DNA of 64,000 bases. Source: Blastocatellia bacterium. Lineage in GTDB: Bacteria; Acidobacteriota; Blastocatellia; Pyrinomonadales; Pyrinomonadaceae. The stretch covers positions 1-64,000 of the forward strand of contig JAEUQK010000014.1 in the NCBI GenBank assembly GCA_016789265.1, given 5' to 3'. Positions 48,260 through 58,739 of the stretch are shown here, one piece after another; within the stretch, counting starts at the first letter, position 1; every line of letters begins with the position of its first letter. Both the position numbers and the translations under genes were made by a program. Under the pieces are notes generated by a model that saw only the letters and a list, made by a program, of their open reading frames with translations, did no database searches and was not told the DNA's origin.

Positions 48260-50197
48260 TCAGCCAAAACTCTTGAGTTTTTCCAGATACTTAGAGACCG
48301 TCGCGACAAATGTTGAGTGTGACCAGGTCAAAGGCGACACGGAAACGTGTTCGCGTGTAATGGGGTCGAGCTGCTCGGCAAGAACGCCCGACGGCAATGC
48401 ACGATCGACGACCCATTCGATCACATTCAAAGCCCTTCTTAGATCAACAGCCGATCTTGCGGAAGAAATAAAATAATCTGCCATCCAAAGGGTACATATA
48501 AACCACGGGTTTCCGGTGATCGACTCAGATACACGCATATAGCCGTCATGATCAAACCGTGCGACCCCACCGTCCACATTCAAATGTTCCGACACCGCTT
48601 TCATGGTGTTAACGACCATCTCGTCGTCGGGCGAGAAACAGCCAAAATAGAAAATGCCGAATAGAGAAGCGTCGATGGTCGAGTCCGGCTCTAATCTGCC
48701 ATCGCCGGTCGATCGAAGAGATCGAAGAAACCGACCGATCTCTGCGTTGTACAGATGCACTCGCATAGACGCGACCATTTCGTCCGCAACGTTGCGATAC
48801 TTGATCGCTCGGTCGAACTCAGCAAATAAAGCTGCAAAATTCGCCGCCGCTCTTAATCCGGCAACGACGGTGGAACAAGTGAAAGTGTGCACTCCAAGCC
48901 TGTCTTCCCATAGATTCCAACTTGGTAATGGAAGTCCCGTCTCGGGGTCACGGTGACGAATTAGGAAATCGGCACAGGATATAGTGAGTTTCCTGTAAAG
49001 GCGATGTGCGAATTCGATATCTCGGTATCGATCGTAGTGCTCCCAGAGAGCCCACAAGACAAGAGATGTCTCGTCTTCCTGGATCGGAACGAGTTTCGTT
49101 CTTTTGTGAATATCCCACGACGCATGCCAACCAGATGCGACAGTGCCGTCCGAGTTGTACTTCTGAAGAAAATACCCGTCCTTATGCACGATGCGGCTGC
49201 AGAAATCAAAAAACTTCCGGGTCAGGTGGGAGTAACCGGCAAGGTCGAGAGCATTTGCTACGAACGCTCCGTCGCGGGTCCAAAGGTAACTATAATGATC
49301 GGTCGCACGCTCGGTCACGTCGTAATCGTTCGCGGCGAGTATCGCACCATCACTATCGATCTGCGTATGGACGATCAGCAGTGATCTCTTGTAAAGTTCG
49401 ACGACCCGTTCGGACAGACCGTCCAGATCGGTATCATTTTTGTTTACCCACGCGCGCCAGTAATTCGCCGTGTAGTCTAAGTAACCCAATGGCGTTCGAT
49501 CAACGACAAGGTCATTTAGCCTAACAACGTCTTCATACGAAGTTCCCGCGGCGATCCAATAGTAGAATTCAAATTCCGATCCGGCGTTGAGCGAGAAATG
49601 AACCCCGATAGTCGAATCTACCGATCCTTCGGTGATCGCTCCGCCCTGAAGATAACCGTCCTCTGCGTCGCGCCATGTACCTTCGCTCCCTTTGAAAGCC
49701 TTTCGCCCGGTTGCGAATGAATCGAAATGCGGTTCCGTGTTGATCAGAAAGTACCGGTGCTTCTTGTAATGTATGATCGCATGGGTTTCGGGATCGTAAA
49801 GCGCCGTGTCGCCAAAAGGGTTTTCGTAGATCCGAAGATCATGGTGAAGGAAAACTCTCAATTCTCGCGGCCCGCCTGCCTTATTGATCACGCGAATGCG
49901 TCTCAGGAAAGTATTCTCATGGCTTGCTACCGTGTCACTACAATGGATCTCGGCTTTTAGGGAATCGTTGACTAGCCGGACATCGGTTACGAGGGTCTCG
50001 GGTGAGTACCTGAGATCCCGCTTCCAATCTTCCGAGTCTATCCACGAAAATACGCCATCTACCCAAAGTCCAAACCGGCATGGGTGCCCCTCGGTGTGGT
50101 TCTCCTGGCCGACGTGAGGAAAATAGATGTCTCGGATCTGGTATTTGTCGTCGAAATTGACCAGTAAGGATCCGTTACCGACCGGAATGTCTCGCAT
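48260..50197 (-). CDS. Glycoside hydrolase family 15 (glucoamylase/trehalase-like)
   Basis: A 645-residue cytoplasmic protein with no signal peptide. The N-terminal beta domain opens RDIPVGNGSLLVNFDDKYQIRDIYFP; the catalytic (alpha/alpha)6 barrel contains YLWTRDGAFVANALDLAG, QEDETSLVLWALWEHYD, LPLPSWNLWEDRLGVHTFTCSTVVAGL and SPLTWSHSTFV. The family hydrolyses alpha-glucosides such as maltodextrin or trehalose. It starts 17 bp after the nudix gene in a probable operon with pyk. Confidence 0.88.
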   Translation of the reverse strand: MRDIPVGNGSLLVNFDDKYQIRDIYFPHVGQENHTEGHPCRFGLWVDGVFSWIDSEDWKRDLRYSPETLVTDVRLVNDSLKAEIHCSDTVASHENTFLRRIRVINKAGGPRELRVFLHHDLRIYENPFGDTALYDPETHAIIHYKKHRYFLINTEPHFDSFATGRKAFKGSEGTWRDAEDGYLQGGAITEGSVDSTIGVHFSLNAGSEFEFYYWIAAGTSYEDVVRLNDLVVDRTPLGYLDYTANYWRAWVNKNDTDLDGLSERVVELYKRSLLIVHTQIDSDGAILAANDYDVTERATDHYSYLWTRDGAFVANALDLAGYSHLTRKFFDFCSRIVHKDGYFLQKYNSDGTVASGWHASWDIHKRTKLVPIQEDETSLVLWALWEHYDRYRDIEFAHRLYRKLTISCADFLIRHRDPETGLPLPSWNLWEDRLGVHTFTCSTVVAGLRAAANFAALFAEFDRAIKYRNVADEMVASMRVHLYNAEIGRFLRSLRSTGDGRLEPDSTIDASLFGIFYFGCFSPDDEMVVNTMKAVSEHLNVDGGVARFDHDGYMRVSESITGNPWFICTLWMADYFISSARSAVDLRRALNVIEWVVDRALPSGVLAEQLDPITREHVSVSPLTWSHSTFVATVSKYLEKLKSFG

Positions 50198-50214
50198 AGG
50201 ACTTTATTGACGGT

Positions 50215-50682
50215 TCAAACGAAATAAGACGGGATCATTTTCAAGGCTTTCGTTGCTACCTCTTTTTCGTTTTCAAACTCGAGCATTTTTATGGCTCGGC
50301 CACTTTCGATCCATATTACTTCTTCGACCTCATGGTCGTGATCGAGTACATTGCCGGAAATGTATCGCATCAGGAAAAAGTGTACTTGCTTTTGGTAACG
50401 CTTCCGAATCCCGCTGTAGTTTGCAAAGAACGAATATTCGATCGTGCCGACAGGTGCGAGTATCTCGCAGACTATACCCGCCTCTTCGCGGACCTCACGC
50501 AAAGCGGTTGCCTCGACGGTCTCGCCCGGATCCATCAGTCCTTTTGGTAACTGCCACTTACTTTCTTCAGAAGTTTTGATCAAGGCGATCTCGATCGTCG
50601 CATTTCGGCGTCGAAATGCTACCCCGCCGGCCGATACAGCATATTCGGTCTCAATATCGGGCGGTTCCATTTCCTCGCTCAT
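50215..50682 (-). CDS. NUDIX hydrolase
   Basis: A 155-residue pyrophosphohydrolase. The Nudix box is intact as GLMDPGETVEATALREVREEAGI (G-x5-E-x7-REUxEEGU form). The flanking AVSAGGVAFRRRNATIEIALIK and QLPKG fit MutT/Ap4A-hydrolase-like members. Its start overlaps the tlpA stop by 4 bp, so it is probably coupled to it. Confidence 0.9.
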   Translation of the reverse strand: MSEEMEPPDIETEYAVSAGGVAFRRRNATIEIALIKTSEESKWQLPKGLMDPGETVEATALREVREEAGIVCEILAPVGTIEYSFFANYSGIRKRYQKQVHFFLMRYISGNVLDHDHEVEEVIWIESGRAIKMLEFENEKEVATKALKMIPSYFV

Positions 50683-51242
50683 CGCTGGGACACGGTCTTT
50701 TCTACCGTTTCGTCCAGTTCCTTCTTGATCTCGGGACTGAAGCCGACGATCTTCTTGACCAGTCTTCCGCTTCGGTCGAAGATCGCCGTTTGAGGAATAG
50801 CCGTTTCCTGCCCAAAGATGTATGAGGTAAGCGGATCTTCAGGGGTTGCGAGCGGATAATTTATCTTTAATCGCTCCACGAATTCGGGAACCTTCGGCCT
50901 GTCCTCTTCACCGCCGACGTGAAGTCCGATCAGCACCAGATCGTCGCCGTATTTAGCCTTGAGATCCATAAGGTGCGGGATCTCTTCAATGCACGGTGGG
51001 CAATATGTAGCCCAAAAATCGAGGATCACGACCTTGTTGTTAAAATCTTTCAACTTCTGCACCTTGCCCTCGAACGTGGTCCAGTTCATCTCCGCTATTG
51101 GTTTCAACGGACGGGTAGGGGCATCTTTGAGCGGCTGGTCATTGATAGAAACCGGTTTACTGCCCACCGATACCGGCGGCGCAGCACCACAGCCTGCTAT
51201 CATCAAGGCAAGACATCCGATGCCAATGGACTTTAGTTTCAT
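50679..51242 (-). CDS. TlpA-like thiol-disulfide lipoprotein
   Basis: A 187-residue thioredoxin-fold protein. From ATG 51240-51242 the N-terminus KLKSIGIGCLALMIAGCG is a lipoprotein signal with Cys near residue 17. The active site is WATYCPPC, followed by the cis-Pro region and ETAIPQTAIFDRSGRLVKKIVG. It should reduce or transfer disulfides at the inner membrane face. It heads an operon with nudix, GH15 and pyk, an unusual mix. Confidence 0.85.
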   Translation of the reverse strand: MKLKSIGIGCLALMIAGCGAAPPVSVGSKPVSINDQPLKDAPTRPLKPIAEMNWTTFEGKVQKLKDFNNKVVILDFWATYCPPCIEEIPHLMDLKAKYGDDLVLIGLHVGGEEDRPKVPEFVERLKINYPLATPEDPLTSYIFGQETAIPQTAIFDRSGRLVKKIVGFSPEIKKELDETVEKTVSQR

Positions 51243-51336
51243 TGGTGCTATTTTACCCAAATAAGGTAAAACTGCTAAGTGCAGTATGGAATATGAAATT
51301 CGGCTGCGCCGAGACTTCTAAAATGACGATCGCTTA

Positions 51337-51939
51337 ATGTCAATTTATCCGGAAGAAATAGCGTCCAAGGTGACATCACTTAGGAATGCAGGGCGATGTG
51401 AGCCTGAATCATCATCAGGTAAGGCCGTTAACTTTGACTGCGGTAGTTTTATTCAAGTATCTATCTTGGTCTCGCACGGCGAAAAGAGGATCGAAGGAAT
51501 GCGATATGCGACTAACGGCTGCGGATTTATGATCGCTGCGGCGGAGACGATCGTCGAGGTGATCTCGCAAAAGACTCTGCCGGACCTGCATGGTTTTGAC
51601 ATGGCAGAGTTCTTGACATTGGTTGAAACTAGATCGGTCCGGTTTCCCGACAGCCGGAAGTCATGTCTTACAGCGGTCCTGGAGGCTACGCGCGGAGCCT
51701 TGATAGCCTTTCGTGAAAGACTGATCGAAGAATTTTCCGGTGAGAAGGCGCTTATCTGCACCTGTTTTGGTGTTTCGGAGGAAATCATTGAGGAATTTAT
51801 TCGATCGAAAGCGCCGAGGACGGTCGACGAAATTACTTGTGAAACCAGGGCTGGTGGCGGATGTGGTTCTTGCAGACTGCTTATACAGGAAATGGTCGAT
51901 ACTCATTTGCACCTCGGACATGAAAACCATATTGGGTAA
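51337..51939 (+). CDS. NifU-like iron-sulfur scaffold with BFD-like [2Fe-2S] domain
   Basis: A 200-residue protein. The N-terminal IscU/NifU domain has its three cysteines in FDCGSFI, TNGCGFMI and RKSCLTAV. The C-terminal domain is BFD-like, with CTCFGVSEE at about 140-148 and GGGCGSCRLL near 177-186 to bind a [2Fe-2S] cluster. It lacks the third (Nfu) domain of classical NifU, so it is a two-domain variant. Confidence 0.82.
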   Translation: MSIYPEEIASKVTSLRNAGRCEPESSSGKAVNFDCGSFIQVSILVSHGEKRIEGMRYATNGCGFMIAAAETIVEVISQKTLPDLHGFDMAEFLTLVETRSVRFPDSRKSCLTAVLEATRGALIAFRERLIEEFSGEKALICTCFGVSEEIIEEFIRSKAPRTVDEITCETRAGGGCGSCRLLIQEMVDTHLHLGHENHIG

Positions 51940-51973
51940 TATGCTATACTTTGCGTTATTTGATGCGGTCCGC

Positions 51974-51982
51974 AAAGGAGGT
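51974..51982 (+). promoter_or_regulatory. Orphan Shine-Dalgarno in a leader hairpin before the CNNM gene
   Basis: AAAGGAGGT is the best ribosome site around but lies about 50 bases before ATG 52032. It sits in the loop of a hairpin (atgcggt-ccg with cgg-aaccgcat, 51963-51992). The only start at usable range is TTG 51994, which would open a 49-codon leader overlapping the gene out of frame. A regulatory leader is possible. Confidence 0.4.
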
Positions 51983-52031
51983 CGGAACCGCATTTGGAAA
52001 GGCTTACTATTTTTTATTACATCGTTGATCA

Positions 52032-53447
52032 ATGGACGACCCTGCTAGTTTATCGACCCTTCTCTTCTTTGCTGATGCCTCAGCCGTTGAATCACCAACT
52101 TTTGGTTGGACATTCCTCAAACTTTTCTCTGTCGTTGCGCTAGTACTCGCTAACGGTTTTTTTGTTGCGAGCGAGTTTGCACTGGTCGCCGTGCGCAAAT
52201 CGCGTATTGAGGCATTGGCCGCCGAGGGGGATTCATCCGCGATCCGACTTCTTGGCATGCTTAACAACCTGAATGCGTACATTTCTGCAACGCAATTAGG
52301 GATCACACTTGCCTCGCTTGGCCTTGGCTGGATTGGAGAACCGGCGGTGGCCGCGCTGCTTGATCCCGCGATGTTATGGCTTTCAGAGCTGACCGGCTTA
52401 GCACTTCTTCAATCGCCCGCAATTTTGCATTCCATTTCGTTCATTATTGCGTTCGCATTCATTACGTTTCTCCACATTGTATTTGGTGAGTTGGCGCCGA
52501 AGACCGCTGCGCTCGAGCTTGCAGAACGCGTTTCATTCTTTATTGCCATCCCTCTGCAGCTCTTTTACAAGGTATTCAATTATCCGATACGGGTGCTTGA
52601 TTGGGCAGGGACACGAACCGTGAGGATGTTTGGACTTCACCCATCCAGCGAACATGGCTCGAGCTACACCGAGGAAGAGATACGCCAGCTGATCCGCGTT
52701 TCGCAGGAAAGCGGTCACCTGAATGAAGAGGAGCAACGACTCATTAATCAGGTCTTTGAATTCTCTGAAACGACGGTAAAGGAAGCAATGATACCCCGAA
52801 CGGAAATAGTTGCCGTTCCCGAGACAAGTTCGCTCGAAGAGATCGCACAGGCGTTCCATGAATACGGATTTTCGCGACTTCCCATCTTTCGAGAATCGAT
52901 AGATGACGTGATCGGCATAGTGCACGTGAAGGACGTCCTTCACTCTATGCTGCGGTCCGCATCATTTGATCTGGGACAGATCATGCAAAGGCCGAACTAC
53001 GTGGTCGATACCGCGCGGCTCGAGGACGTGCTTAGGCAAATGCAGCAGGAGAAATTTCATTTCGGATTTGTTGTTGACGAGCATGGCGGCATAGAGGGGA
53101 TCATTACTCTGGAAGACTTGCTCGAAGAGATCGTCGGCGACATATCTGACGAGCACGACGAAGAGGTCAACGAACAGATAAACGAACAACCGGACGGAAG
53201 CTTTGTGCTTGACGGTGGCTTGGCGGTTCGCGATCTAAACAGGCGACTTGAGATGAATGTTCCTGTTTCAGACGGTTATACGACAATTGCCGGATTTCTG
53301 ATGTCAGAGGCCGGAGAGTTATTGAACGAAGGTGACATGGTTCCGTTCAACGGCCACGTCTTCAAGGTCGAGAAGACGGAGAAGAGGCGAATAATGCTGG
53401 TAAGAATGGAAAAAACGAAGCATGAAGCGGCGGAGATCGCGGATTGA
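52032..53447 (+). CDS. CNNM/CorC (hemolysin C-like) CBS membrane protein
   Basis: A 471-residue protein: an N-terminal DUF21 membrane domain (LANGFFVASEFALVAVRKSRIEAL, then three helices), a CBS pair (AMIPRTEIVAVPETSSLEEI; FHFGFVVDEHGGIEGIITLEDLLEEIVGDI) and a C-terminal CorC/HlyC domain (FVLDGGLAVRDLNRRL). Relatives export Mg2+ or regulate its transport. No ribosome site lies directly before the ATG; see the leader element. A terminator follows. Confidence 0.88.
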   Translation: MDDPASLSTLLFFADASAVESPTFGWTFLKLFSVVALVLANGFFVASEFALVAVRKSRIEALAAEGDSSAIRLLGMLNNLNAYISATQLGITLASLGLGWIGEPAVAALLDPAMLWLSELTGLALLQSPAILHSISFIIAFAFITFLHIVFGELAPKTAALELAERVSFFIAIPLQLFYKVFNYPIRVLDWAGTRTVRMFGLHPSSEHGSSYTEEEIRQLIRVSQESGHLNEEEQRLINQVFEFSETTVKEAMIPRTEIVAVPETSSLEEIAQAFHEYGFSRLPIFRESIDDVIGIVHVKDVLHSMLRSASFDLGQIMQRPNYVVDTARLEDVLRQMQQEKFHFGFVVDEHGGIEGIITLEDLLEEIVGDISDEHDEEVNEQINEQPDGSFVLDGGLAVRDLNRRLEMNVPVSDGYTTIAGFLMSEAGELLNEGDMVPFNGHVFKVEKTEKRRIMLVRMEKTKHEAAEIAD

Positions 53448-53478
53448 GGCGTTCGAAAGAACGCCGTTTTTGTTTTTA
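53448..53478 (+). terminator. Rho-independent terminator after the CNNM gene
   Basis: ggcgttc (53448-53454), GAAA tetraloop, gaacgcc (53459-53465), then GTTTTTGTTTTT. It separates the CNNM gene from eno. Confidence 0.9.
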
Positions 53479-53484
53479 CATTGA

Positions 53485-54825
<1,341 letters not shown>

Positions 54826-54828
54826 AAG

Positions 54829-55290
54829 ATGTCGGTCGTCCAGTACGTCACATATCTCGTAGCAGGATTCATTCTGTTCTTTGTGATGGCCTTATACATG
54901 GGTGTTGCAGCGGGTGTTAGCGTACTGGGCGCGGCCATGTTCTTCGCTCCGATGTTTTTGTTTGGATTTGTTTCGGGGCTTTCGTTCTCTTTTCCGAGGA
55001 TGGCCGCTATCTTGGCCATTTTTCTTGTATCACCGTTCCTTTACGTGGGCGGATTCGAGGTTGTTTACCCGTCTCCTGCGTCTGAGCCGATGTTAACATT
55101 GTTGCCAAGTTTGATCATCGCCGTAGTCTCTGGCCTCGTCATTTGGATTTCGAACAAATCCGTGTGGTCGAAAGTAAGCAGCACGGGAGGTCGAACTGTA
55201 GTGTTGATCGCCGCATTGGCTCCTGCTTTGTACACAATGTGGGTACTAGTTAGGTTCTTTAGCAGGGTTACCTTTGTTAGAAATTCTTAA
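54829..55290 (+). CDS. Hypothetical membrane protein after eno
   Basis: A 153-residue protein with about five hydrophobic segments (about 4-25, 29-52, 55-76, 88-104, 117-140) and no motif I can assign. It starts 3 bp after the eno stop, so it is probably co-transcribed. A charged stretch SNKSVWSKVSSTGGRT separates the last two helices. Confidence 0.6.
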   Translation: MSVVQYVTYLVAGFILFFVMALYMGVAAGVSVLGAAMFFAPMFLFGFVSGLSFSFPRMAAILAIFLVSPFLYVGGFEVVYPSPASEPMLTLLPSLIIAVVSGLVIWISNKSVWSKVSSTGGRTVVLIAALAPALYTMWVLVRFFSRVTFVRNS

Positions 55291-55298
55291 CTGATCCG

Positions 55299-55730
55299 AT
55301 GAAAACGAAACATGGGAACTTCGAGATCGACACGGACCGAAAAAGGCTCGATGTCGGGCTTATCCAAAAATTTCTCGTCGAAGATTCTTACTGGGCACGC
55401 GAGCGGACCGAGGAACAGACGCGAACTGCTATCGAAAACTCGATCTGCTTCGGGCTGTATATCGGCGATAAGCAGATCGGATTTGCCCGAGTGGTGAGCG
55501 ATAAGGCGACGTTTGCTTACGTCGGCGATGTTTTCATAGTAAGCGAATATCGCGGGCAGGGTTTGAGCAAGTGGCTGATGCAGGAGATCGTCGATCATCC
55601 TGAACTGCAAGGTTTGCGGCGATGGGTCTTGGCGACTCGAGATGCTCACGGACTTTACGAGCAGTTCGAATTTGCTCCGCTTCGCCATCCGGATCGGTGG
55701 ATGGAAAAGACCGCGCCAAACGCCTATTAG
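55299..55730 (+). CDS. GNAT family acetyltransferase
   Basis: A 143-residue acetyltransferase fold: TYIGDKQIGFARVVSDKATFAYVGDVFIVSEYRGQGLSKWLMQEIV holds motif A (R-G-x-G-x) for acetyl-CoA. The ending FAPLRHPDRWMEKTAPNAY is common in one GNAT subgroup. Substrate unknown. It lies 8 bp after the membrane gene. Confidence 0.85.
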   Translation: MKTKHGNFEIDTDRKRLDVGLIQKFLVEDSYWARERTEEQTRTAIENSICFGLYIGDKQIGFARVVSDKATFAYVGDVFIVSEYRGQGLSKWLMQEIVDHPELQGLRRWVLATRDAHGLYEQFEFAPLRHPDRWMEKTAPNAY

Positions 55731-55740
55731 AAAAAGGTTT

Positions 55741-55935
55741 CTATCGGAAGAAAACTCCCAAGAACAGAAAGAGCCAGAACAGTATCAATCCGAAGAGCGG
55801 CAGCATCATCAGCAATAGGCATCCGACGTTCGCCCAGCTTTCCTGGTTCCAAGTTATCGGTTCCGGACAACTGGGACAGAACTCCTTTTCAGCGAGGTAT
55901 GGCTTCTTGCACTTCGGACAGAGCTTGAGTTTCAC
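55741..55935 (-). CDS. Small zinc-ribbon membrane protein
   Basis: A 64-residue protein: an N-terminal zinc ribbon (LCPKCKKPYLAEKEFCPSC) and a C-terminal hydrophobic segment (VGCLLLMMLPLFGLILFWLFLFLGVFF). The architecture is common among tiny unassigned membrane proteins. Convergent with the GNAT gene. Confidence 0.55.
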   Translation of the reverse strand: MKLKLCPKCKKPYLAEKEFCPSCPEPITWNQESWANVGCLLLMMLPLFGLILFWLFLFLGVFFR

Positions 55936-56064
55936 ATTAGAAGCATAAGGCTTTCGATGGCAAAGTAAAAAGGTGAGATCGTCACCGGTTTAACAGTGAG
56001 ATCGGTGATCACGATCGGATCGTTCACGGTGGAAACCGACTTCAAACTTTTCCAAGGTTCAACT

Positions 56065-56094
56065 TTTACGCCTTTCGCCAATTTCGCCTATAAT
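56065..56094 (+). promoter_or_regulatory. Promoter of tdk
   Basis: TTTACG (56065-56070), 18 bp, TATAAT (56089-56094). It leaves a leader of about 15 bases before ATG 56116 and rules out a start at an upstream in-frame ATG (55996). Just upstream, ggtga-gatcg-tcacc (about 55970-55985) could be an operator. Confidence 0.6.
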
Positions 56095-56115
56095 CGACTT
56101 TTACAAACCTTATTT

Positions 56116-56736
56116 ATGGTCGAAGAATTTGCGTTCGATAACACTGAAGAACGCCGCAAGAGCCGTCAAAACGGTACGGGTTGGATAGAGGTGATCGTTG
56201 GGTCGATGTTTTCTGGTAAATCCGAAGAGCTGATCCGAAGGCTTAATCGTGCCCGTATCGCGCGGCAGAAAGTACAGGTCTTTAAACCCTCTATTGATGC
56301 CAGATACTCAGTTGAAGAGATAGCGTCACACTCGGGACATAAACACGATTCAAAACCGGTATCGTCCACGGCTGAAATGCTCGCGTCTATCATGCACGAC
56401 ACTCAGGTTGTTGGTATCGATGAAGGACAATTTTTTGATATGGAACTAATCGAGGCGGTGAACAGGCTGGCCTCGGAAGGAAAACGAGTAATTGTTGCCG
56501 GATTGGACCAGGACTATACAGGAAGGCCATTCGAACCAATGCCCCAGCTGCTTTCGGTGGCCGAGTTCATCACCAAGACTCACGCCATTTGTGTGAAATG
56601 CGGGTCAACGGCAAATTATTCTCAACGAACTGTGGAATCCGAGGCCCGCGTAGAGGTGGGAGCGAGTGATAAGTACGAGGCCCGCTGCAGAAAATGCTTT
56701 GTCCCGCACAGCGATTCGCCAACCATTCACGAATAG
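56116..56736 (+). CDS. tdk: Thymidine kinase
   Basis: A 206-residue type II thymidine kinase that makes dTMP by salvage. P-loop [14 protein letters not shown], Walker [12 protein letters not shown], lid [19 protein letters not shown] and a second Cys pair CRKC for zinc are present. The first 25 residues are extra relative to the usual start near the P-loop. A terminator follows. Confidence 0.95.
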   Translation: MVEEFAFDNTEERRKSRQNGTGWIEVIVGSMFSGKSEELIRRLNRARIARQKVQVFKPSIDARYSVEEIASHSGHKHDSKPVSSTAEMLASIMHDTQVVGIDEGQFFDMELIEAVNRLASEGKRVIVAGLDQDYTGRPFEPMPQLLSVAEFITKTHAICVKCGSTANYSQRTVESEARVEVGASDKYEARCRKCFVPHSDSPTIHE

Positions 56737-56740
56737 AAAA

Positions 56741-56766
56741 GGCCCGGTTTGAGCCGGGCCTTTTTT
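56741..56766 (+). terminator. Rho-independent terminator after tdk
   Basis: ggcccgg-tttgag-ccgggcc (56741-56760) followed by six T. AAAA precedes it, so it may also serve the convergent gene. Confidence 0.93.
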
Positions 56767-56768
56767 CG

Positions 56769-57410
56769 TTATCCTTTCGCGATCTTGATCGAATACATTA
56801 TCGAAGCAAAGGTATCTGCCTGTTTTTGGAAATTGTTTCCGTTCGTGGAGATGATGATGTTCAGCTGTTGGTTTTGTCCCTGATATTTGCGGAAAGCGAT
56901 CCATTGATGTCGCCTTATACCGTCTTTGTCCTCAGGAACTGATTCGACCCACTCAACGCCTTTTACTCCGTCGAGCTCAAGCCAACGTACCTTTTCATAC
57001 TTTCCTTGCTTTAGCTGTTCGAGTGCTGCATCGTAAGTCGCCTTGATGCTGACATCGGCCGGAAAGCTGTCAGGCATAACTGAGATCGAAGCGATCAGGA
57101 AACCGTTTGCAGGTGAGCCGTAATTGAACGATTCCTTCATGACCTGCATCTTTGGCCAGCCAACCGGCAGTTTCCACGAAATTCCCTGGTCATCCCACTT
57201 GGTTTCATTCGAAGCGTCCTGTATCGCCTGCTGTGAACTGGTTAGGGTCGGTTTCTCGGCTGTAGCGTCATTTGAACCAGTCTTCGATGAGCCAGTCGTC
57301 GACGAATTGGAATTTGATGAAGAGCCGCCCGAAATATTTTTCAGTTTGTCGCCAAGCCCGCAAAATGTCATTGCAAAAAGGGCCAAGGCCGCGGCAAGTG
57401 CTGATTTCAT
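56769..57410 (-). CDS. Putative secreted or lipoprotein, unknown
   Basis: A 213-residue exported protein (KSALAAALALFAMTFCG, with Cys17 a possible lipidation site). A Ser/Asn/Thr-rich linker (about 28-52) leads to a mature domain with GISWKLPVGWPKMQV, DGVKGVEWVESVPEDKDGIRRHQW and LNIIISTNGNNFQKQADTFASIMYSIK. The last part resembles domains that measure tolerance to added proteins, but no family is claimed. Confidence 0.65.
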   Translation of the reverse strand: MKSALAAALALFAMTFCGLGDKLKNISGGSSSNSNSSTTGSSKTGSNDATAEKPTLTSSQQAIQDASNETKWDDQGISWKLPVGWPKMQVMKESFNYGSPANGFLIASISVMPDSFPADVSIKATYDAALEQLKQGKYEKVRWLELDGVKGVEWVESVPEDKDGIRRHQWIAFRKYQGQNQQLNIIISTNGNNFQKQADTFASIMYSIKIAKG

Positions 57411-57473
57411 TTATTCTCCCCCGATTTGGATTTAAGTAAGACGCGGGTATTTTCGCCGTATTTGTAACAAAAA

Positions 57474-58736
57474 TCAATTCTGGTCCGTTTCGTCAAATGA
57501 TGCTTCCTCATTCACCGGTTCGGCTTGGTCGGTTTCCTCTGGTTTTCGTTTGAACCAATTAACGATTCGAACCGTGACATCGTAAATTCGCTCAGATTCT
57601 TTTGACAGGATCGGTGCTGCACTTGCGAGTATGAGTACATAAAGCGCGGCGAACGGTTGGACGATCTCCATAAGTCCGGCGGTAAACGCGAGCGAGGCAA
57701 TAATGATCGAAAATTCACCGCGGGCAAGCAATGTAAATCCGATATTAAGCGAGCTGACCGTTGACATTCCAGTGCGTCGCCCAACTAGAAGGCCTGCGAC
57801 GGTTACCCCTATCAGTGAAAGAACCGCGGCACCGAGCGAGAGCCATACGGCCCCGCCGAGACTGAACGGATCGATCGAAAGTCCAAAGCTGAAGAAAAAC
57901 AATGAGCCGAAGAAGTCGCGAAATGGAACGACCATGCTTTCCATTCTCTGGCTATGTTCGGTTTCACCAAGTACAAGTCCAAGCAGCAGAGCTCCGATGG
58001 CTTCCGCGACGTGTATCGTTTCGCCCAAACCAGCCAGCAAGAAAAGGGACGCAAAGACCGAAACGATGAAGACATCACTGGATGCGATCTTGAATACTCG
58101 GTCCAGAAGCGGCTTTGCCCAACGACCTATCACCACGGTCCCGACGATAAAAGCGAGAGCGATCCCACCGGATGCCGCAACGCCGGCAACGGAACTTGCC
58201 TGGCTGAGAACTATCCCGGATATCAAAGAGAGATAGAATGCGAGGAACACGTCCTCGAACATCGTGATCCCAAGTATGAGTTCGGTCTCGGGATTGGCGG
58301 TCCTCCGATAGTCAAAGAGGATCTTTGCGACGATAGCACTTGACGAGATAGTGGTTACACCGGCGATCACAAGCGTCTCGCTTAACGGAAAACCATTGAA
58401 ATACGCAAAGAAGAATCCGATGAGGAAATTTATCCCGATATATTTCGATCCGCCGATCACGATCGAGCGTCCGGCCTTGATCAGATGGCTGACATTCGAT
58501 TCGAGTCCAAGATAAAACAGGAGAAACAAGACGCCCATTCGCCCCATGAAGGAAATGAGCGGTTCTGTGCTTATGAACCGGAAATCGAACATCGCGACCT
58601 TAGGCGCATGAGGGCCGACCACCATCCCGATGACGATCAAAAATGGCACCGTGGACAGCCCAAACCGGTTTGCGACAACCATCGCAAAGGCTATTAGTGC
58701 AAGTGCTAATCCGATCTCAAGAACAAGGTGATCCAT
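57474..58736 (-). CDS. Cation:proton antiporter, KhtU-like (CPA2)
   Basis: A 420-residue CPA2 antiporter with about twelve helices and no TrkA domain. Characteristic stretches are GVLFLLFYLGLE, VTTISSSAIVAKIL and LLARGEFSIIIASLAF. It lies 3 bp after the regulatory subunit gene and would exchange K+ or Na+ for H+. Lack of its own RCK/TrkA part fits a two-gene KhtTU arrangement. Confidence 0.85.
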   Translation of the reverse strand: MDHLVLEIGLALALIAFAMVVANRFGLSTVPFLIVIGMVVGPHAPKVAMFDFRFISTEPLISFMGRMGVLFLLFYLGLESNVSHLIKAGRSIVIGGSKYIGINFLIGFFFAYFNGFPLSETLVIAGVTTISSSAIVAKILFDYRRTANPETELILGITMFEDVFLAFYLSLISGIVLSQASSVAGVAASGGIALAFIVGTVVIGRWAKPLLDRVFKIASSDVFIVSVFASLFLLAGLGETIHVAEAIGALLLGLVLGETEHSQRMESMVVPFRDFFGSLFFFSFGLSIDPFSLGGAVWLSLGAAVLSLIGVTVAGLLVGRRTGMSTVSSLNIGFTLLARGEFSIIIASLAFTAGLMEIVQPFAALYVLILASAAPILSKESERIYDVTVRIVNWFKRKPEETDQAEPVNEEASFDETDQN

Positions 58737-58739
58737 CGA

